Made by a program: the position numbers and the translations under genes. Below are positions 59,480-64,000 of a stretch of 64,000 nucleotides of DNA, in pieces; within the stretch, counting starts at the first letter, position 1; every line of letters begins with the position of its first letter. The notes beneath the pieces are model-generated. The model searched no databases, was not told the DNA's origin, and saw only the letters and a program-made list of their open reading frames with translations. This DNA comes from Lingula anatina (taxonomy: Eukaryota > Brachiopoda > Lingulata > Lingulida > Lingulidae), in assembly GCF_001039355.2 (NCBI RefSeq), contig NW_019776179.1, positions 499,928 to 563,927 on the forward strand, read 5' to 3'.

Positions 59480-62060
59480 AGGGATAATAACTCTTCGTAT
59501 GAGATCTATATTTCACAATAAAAACATTGTGAATAACTCATAGAAATATAATATATTTCCACAGCCATCGCTCCTTGCAATTAGCGTCCCTACTTGAAAG
59601 GACATCTCGTGTGGCCATCTCGTGTGGTGATCTTGATTGCGGATGCCCTGCATTTTCGTTATGCCGATGTCTCGGTATTCTGTCATTTTTCTGTCATTCT
59701 GTCTCGACATGTTCAGTAGATCAAAATAAAGAAAACTTACTCCTGACATACAGTTTTGTCAGTCACCATTTTGTTTTCTTCATGTCATAATTTGTAATTG
59801 AAGGATTAAAAAATCTTCAATTTAAATGGCATTGTCCTAGAAAATCGTGGTGGTTGGATCTTAGTTACAATAATAGCCATAGGTCTACCATAAAAATTAT
59901 TCCTCTTCTTTAAACATATATACTACGATGGAATTAAACATTAAATACACATTTGTAACTTGGTATCAAAATATATTAGTTTGCACAGTCACTATTTTGC
60001 AAATTACTTCTAAAACTTTCTAAAATGCGTTGAGGGATGTAATGTGATTCTAAATAAAATGTTTAAGCATGCCTTAATAATGCACAATATTTATCAGTCT
60101 TTAGTGTTTGTATATATGTCCGATAATGAGAAGAATAAATAGAATCATGAAAATAATTATTCAAGTTACCATGATCATTATTTAGAGACTAAAATCCGAA
60201 AATATTGAAAAGATTTTTCAATGTACATGTAGAAGAAAGGAAGCATCCTCTGTACAATCTATATAATAGTTTGCTTTTCCTATCTCGTCAATCCAACACT
60301 TCTTGGAAGTTTTGCCTTGCTTCCCCCCCCCCCCCCCGCCCCCCCCTCACCGGACTTGAAACGTGCCTGTTTTCTCTTTTTTCCCATTCCGATTTAGCTG
60401 CATTGACGTTCTCTTTCATTATTTTTTGTAGCCAGCACGTCGTTCAGGAATTCAATTGCTTGAAAATCATTAATTTTCTACTAAAAAAGGATACAGATTA
60501 CGTCATAGATATTAATCCTCCGACACCAATCATCTACGTACATGTATATTTGGACCCTGGGAGTAGAGAGGAGACGTCTGATATCAAATCTGCAGCTCTC
60601 GTTATGAGAGATATCAAGTGGCGCCATCTGCAGGCATTATCAAAAGGCTTTAGACGTGACAGGTGAAGGGCTGATATTACTGACAATGGCAAAGATCTGA
60701 TTTGGAGACTTCTTATGTTGTTTCTCCAGAAAGAACTGAATCGAAACAAGGGCTCTATTTGGGACATAGAAAACAGCGGAGACAGCAAATAAATAAAAAA
60801 TTGAATAATAATTTTCAGCTGTGCAAACAGAATTATATTTAGGTCAATATTGGCTTAGCCTATATCACACTGCATGGTACTTTTGTGTCTTAGTATTCCT
60901 TTTCAGCGTACGATAGCAATCATTTCATTGCTTTTACCTTTGTAGGCCCTGTGTACGGTCTAAATTCTGTTATTTGGTGCTGCTACATTACCTCGTAGCG
61001 TTAAATGCCGAGATATTGTACTGTATGTGCGTTGTAACGTCATTTGAACGACATTTATTTTTTTTATTCATCTGCGTGGCTATATTGTGGTTTATAATCA
61101 ATATTTTTTCTCTTCTCCTTAACATGTTATAACTCCTGCAAAGTGCCTGCTATTTTATTAAATAAGATATCTTTCAGAAAATGAAACTGGTTTCACTTAT
61201 GTAAAGATCCTCGATAGATTTTCAAGTGTTCGACCGAAGTTCATGAAATCGATAAGTCCTTTTTGTGTCTTTGTTGTAGCTAAAACTAAAAATCAATACT
61301 TGCAGCTCTGAACTAAGACGCACTTCATTCCAGTTCTCTGCTAGTTTTTCAAAAAGCGTAGTATGTAAATACAAATGCTTCTTTAATATTTAAATATACA
61401 TTATGTCAGCCTCTATACACTTTTTGTCTTGTTTCAGGCAAAGCAGAGGCCAGGGCAGCTATCAATAGAAAACTTGGGCGACCTGTGACTTTAGAGTTAT
61501 TCAGTAGAGTTATTCAGACACCGCCGGCATTATTCGTTCGAACATTGTGCTACTCCGTGATCATCATTTAAAGTCATTCATGCAGGCATGGATTATGGCC
61601 TTTAGTGAGGTTAACTTTACCTCCCCTCCCCTCTTTCGACGTTAACTTATTGTTTTCTTGCCCTCGTTTATGGGCTGTTCTTCTGTAACTAGGGTCTTTA
61701 CAAAGTGTCGTTAGGGAAAACATTGTTGACGGTAGTTTCACCTCACGGCCATCTTAACACTAAAAAAGAAACTGTTCGATATTTTATAGACAACAACAAC
61801 CAGAATTGCGGAAGAAACGGTGAGTTTTGAAGTAGTTAGCCAACTGATGCCTTGTTATATTCTAGAAAATGTGTTGTGCAATTTCAGTTCAAATTACTGT
61901 GCTAGTGTACTGAGATTTTAAGGTAGCGACTTATCTCCATGTAGATAAGATGTTTCCTGACTTCAAGAGGTCGCTTGTAAACATGGCCCCATTTATATAT
62001 CTCACTTCACCCAGGGTGGTGTATTTTTTTAAACATTAAATTCGTTTTTAGCAGGGCACT
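59480..62060. other. Unassigned region upstream of the CUB gene
   Basis: No gene recognised. A C-rich run (about 60323-60347) interrupts a 153-codon open frame at 60205-60666, which has no known motif. Non-coding leader exons of the CUB gene could lie here; a GT donor context follows GAAACG at about 61819. Confidence 0.35.
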
Positions 62061-62067
62061 AACAATC

Positions 62068-64000
62068 ATGTATAAACCATGGAGATTGTGGTTTCTTCAA
62101 CTTCTACTGATCATCTTTGTGCGCAGCTCGGAGGCAGGCAGTAAGTATTACATGTATATTGTGGAGTGGGATTCGGGGCACGAAGATAGATTCAGGCCCC
62201 TTACTTTCCCACAAGATCAGTTTGTATAGATTTTTAGAAACGTTTTCTGGGCTCCATATTTCGAAATGTCCCTGTGTTCCAATTTCGAAGGTATTTCTGC
62301 CAAACAATGAAACAATGTGGTGAAGGAGGGCATTAATCCTGGACACCCTGGATCCCTGTCCTCTGATCACAGGGGTTTATACAATCTGCTATAAGACTGA
62401 AGAATTTCTACTCACTTCTGGAGCCCCGCTGTTTTCATTTTTCTATTATATTCACCAACTGACAGTTTCGGCAACACTTCCAAAATACAAAAAATCTCTC
62501 GCCATTTTCTATTTATACGAATGACAGCAGCTTTACGAAACTTTACGAAAAAAAAAAAAACAGTGCATAAGAGATAATCTTTGGAGTCGATCTTACAAAG
62601 ATGTTTGTCTTTCTTTCTAATTTAGCATACTACCGGTACCTGGATAACTACTATTCTCACTGCAGTGATCAAGAGACCGTCTACTCTTCTGACATCTATT
62701 ACTTGGATCCAACGTATTATTCCTATTATACCTATGCACCGAGCTCCTGCTACATGAGGTTTTACTCCTCTTCCTCCTCCTATGTCCTGAGTGCATATGT
62801 ATACAGTGTCAGCATGTCGAGTTGTACACCGTACGTGACAATACGTGATGGATATTCCTCATCATCTTCAGTACTGGTAAGAAACAAAACGTAAATGCAT
62901 GTATTCGGTTTGCTTGTATAGAAACAACCTAAACAGGCTGTTTTTGAACAGCATGATGATAGCTTTCTGGCTTAAGAATATCATTAATGAGTCTACAATG
63001 AGTCCTTTGTGAGTGCCAAAACGTACATCTTAAAGCGTACACGTTGGCTCATAAGTTGTAGTATATATAATAATGATAATTGAAATGCACGCTAGTTCGT
63101 GAGGTCACATACGGGTAACTCAGGGCACTTGATACATGTACATGTACGTCATAATACTACCCAGATATTAAGGCATATGGCGTGGTTTTGAACGTAAGTT
63201 ATCTTGGAAAAATTCATATACAGAAAGACAGTGGACAGTAAACTCGCACTTTTAAGAAAAAAAGCTATCTAAAACGTGTCGCCAGATTAACCTTGTATAT
63301 ACCAGAAACGGAGGGACAAAACAATTCCTCTTTTAATCTTATCAATAACTGGCTCTCCATTTACAGATACTAGGAAAGTTACATTGGTATACAAGTCTCT
63401 AAATGGCCAACCACCTTTTTACATGAGTTATTTATTTTATAATGAAATATCTACTGTATCAAAGAGAAAGACCAGATCTTCAACCAAAGAGCAGTTTAAT
63501 TTGTGAGATGACAAATACAGAGGCATTTTATTCACTGCAGGTCTATACTTATTACAGGGATTAGAAATTTTAAATCATTAAAAAGTTTTGAATTAGTTCT
63601 TTTTATTTTTATCGGAAATGAGGATTGTTGTCGTTATTGGTTTAATCTTTATTTATGTTTTATTTTCATTTTAATAGTCTTATTTATATATTAGTTTTAT
63701 TCAGATGTTATTTTGAAAGTCTTAACACACTTTTTAATTTTTTTATTAACTGAGTAAATGTTTCATAACGTACTTTTACTTACCGCATGAGGGCCACGGG
63801 GAAGATAAAATTTTAATTTAATAAATTTTAATAAAGAAAGAAAGAAAGAAATGGAAAATCATTTTTTCGTGCGAAAAAGAGCGATATCCACACAGTCTCT
63901 CGTAATCGGTCTTTTGTCAGAGTTTTAAGAAAATATACAAATATCATAACTATTCATGCTTCAACTTCATTTCAGCGAACTGTCAGATGTACGAGCACCT
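62068..64000 (+). CDS. Secreted CUB-domain protein, 5' part
   Basis: Exon 62068-62140 encodes a signal peptide (MYKPWRLWFLQLLLIIFVRS) and ends phase 1 at gtaagt. Exon 62626-62876 starts at a tttag acceptor in matching phase and encodes a CUB-like domain: SHCSDQETVYSSD, then tyrosine- and serine-rich strands with paired cysteines, ending SCTPYVTIRDGYSSSSSVL before gtaaga. The CxPYVTIRDG stretch corresponds to the CUB signature CxYDxLxIRDG. A third exon opens at 63976 (acceptor ttcag; RTVRCTST) and runs off the window. CUB domains act in secreted or membrane proteins as binding modules; the partner here is unknown. The introns hold a LINE 3' end. Confidence 0.7.
63250..63850 (+). mobile_element. 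LINE 3' end with GAAA tail
   Basis: Broken reading of a LINE reverse-transcriptase C-terminus (WYTSLNGQPPFYMSYLF, then KRKTRSSTKEQFNL), followed by a 3' region with GAGGGCCACGGGGAAGATAA and an (AAAG)n tail at 63835-63850. It lies in the second intron of the CUB gene, same strand. Confidence 0.65.

Noticed and set aside
62601-62894. ATG at 62601 as start of the CUB exon
   Set aside because: A tttag acceptor at 62625 and a signal-peptide exon in matching phase at 62068 make it intronic.
1-64000. CRISPR arrays, bacterial operons, tRNA or rRNA genes
   Set aside because: The sequence is intron-bearing animal DNA. I saw no spacer-repeat array and no recognisable tRNA or rRNA, though a covariance-model scan would be needed to exclude tRNAs.

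Overview
This window is animal (invertebrate) genomic DNA. Genes are split by GT-AG introns, there are many simple repeats (CA, TA, GA, ATT, AATAT), and DNA transposons and LINE relics are dense. Nothing in it fixes the species; a marine lophotrochozoan such as a mollusc or brachiopod is a guess. Two N gaps (766 bases and 1 base) show a draft assembly, and both are flanked by direct repeats that look like unmerged contig ends.

Region 1 (1-32815, + strand): a tandem array of a secreted, alpha-helical protein family that I do not recognise, called family A here. A0 is only its last two exons (100-516). A1 (1982-16893) is complete in outline but has splice lesions, duplicated exons, transposons in one intron and an assembly gap. 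A2 (promoter near 20963, coding 21307-28430) is intact: 12 exons, all phases fit, 504 residues. The A2 protein has a signal peptide and two homologous halves of 242 and 241 residues, whose exons repeat the same order of intron phases, so the gene arose by internal duplication. Conserved FGKR and KR sites lie at matching places. A fragment like the A2 upstream flank recurs at 32616-32815, where a LINE replaces the expected fourth gene.

Region 2 (32816-46000, mainly - strand): LINE fragments, then three guanylate-binding protein (GBP) loci in one orientation. GBP1 (40433-37476) is complete with 6 coding exons and 659 residues. GBP2 (44087-42162) is a 3'-truncated tandem copy whose breakpoint lies inside its fourth coding exon. 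GBP3 (36401-35675) is a first-exon relic split by a small transposon with a 5-base target duplication, itself carrying a LINE tail.

Region 3 (46900-59480): a CR1/Jockey-type LINE relic; a 5.6-kb palindrome (48058-53670) whose arms are tandem arrays of about 370-bp units with repeated AGGTCA-type half-sites; a 1.96-kb element with inverted termini flanked by TTAA; and another LINE relic.

Region 4 (59480-64000): mostly unassigned sequence, the start of a secreted CUB-domain gene (62068 onward, running off the window), and a LINE 3' end inside its second intron.
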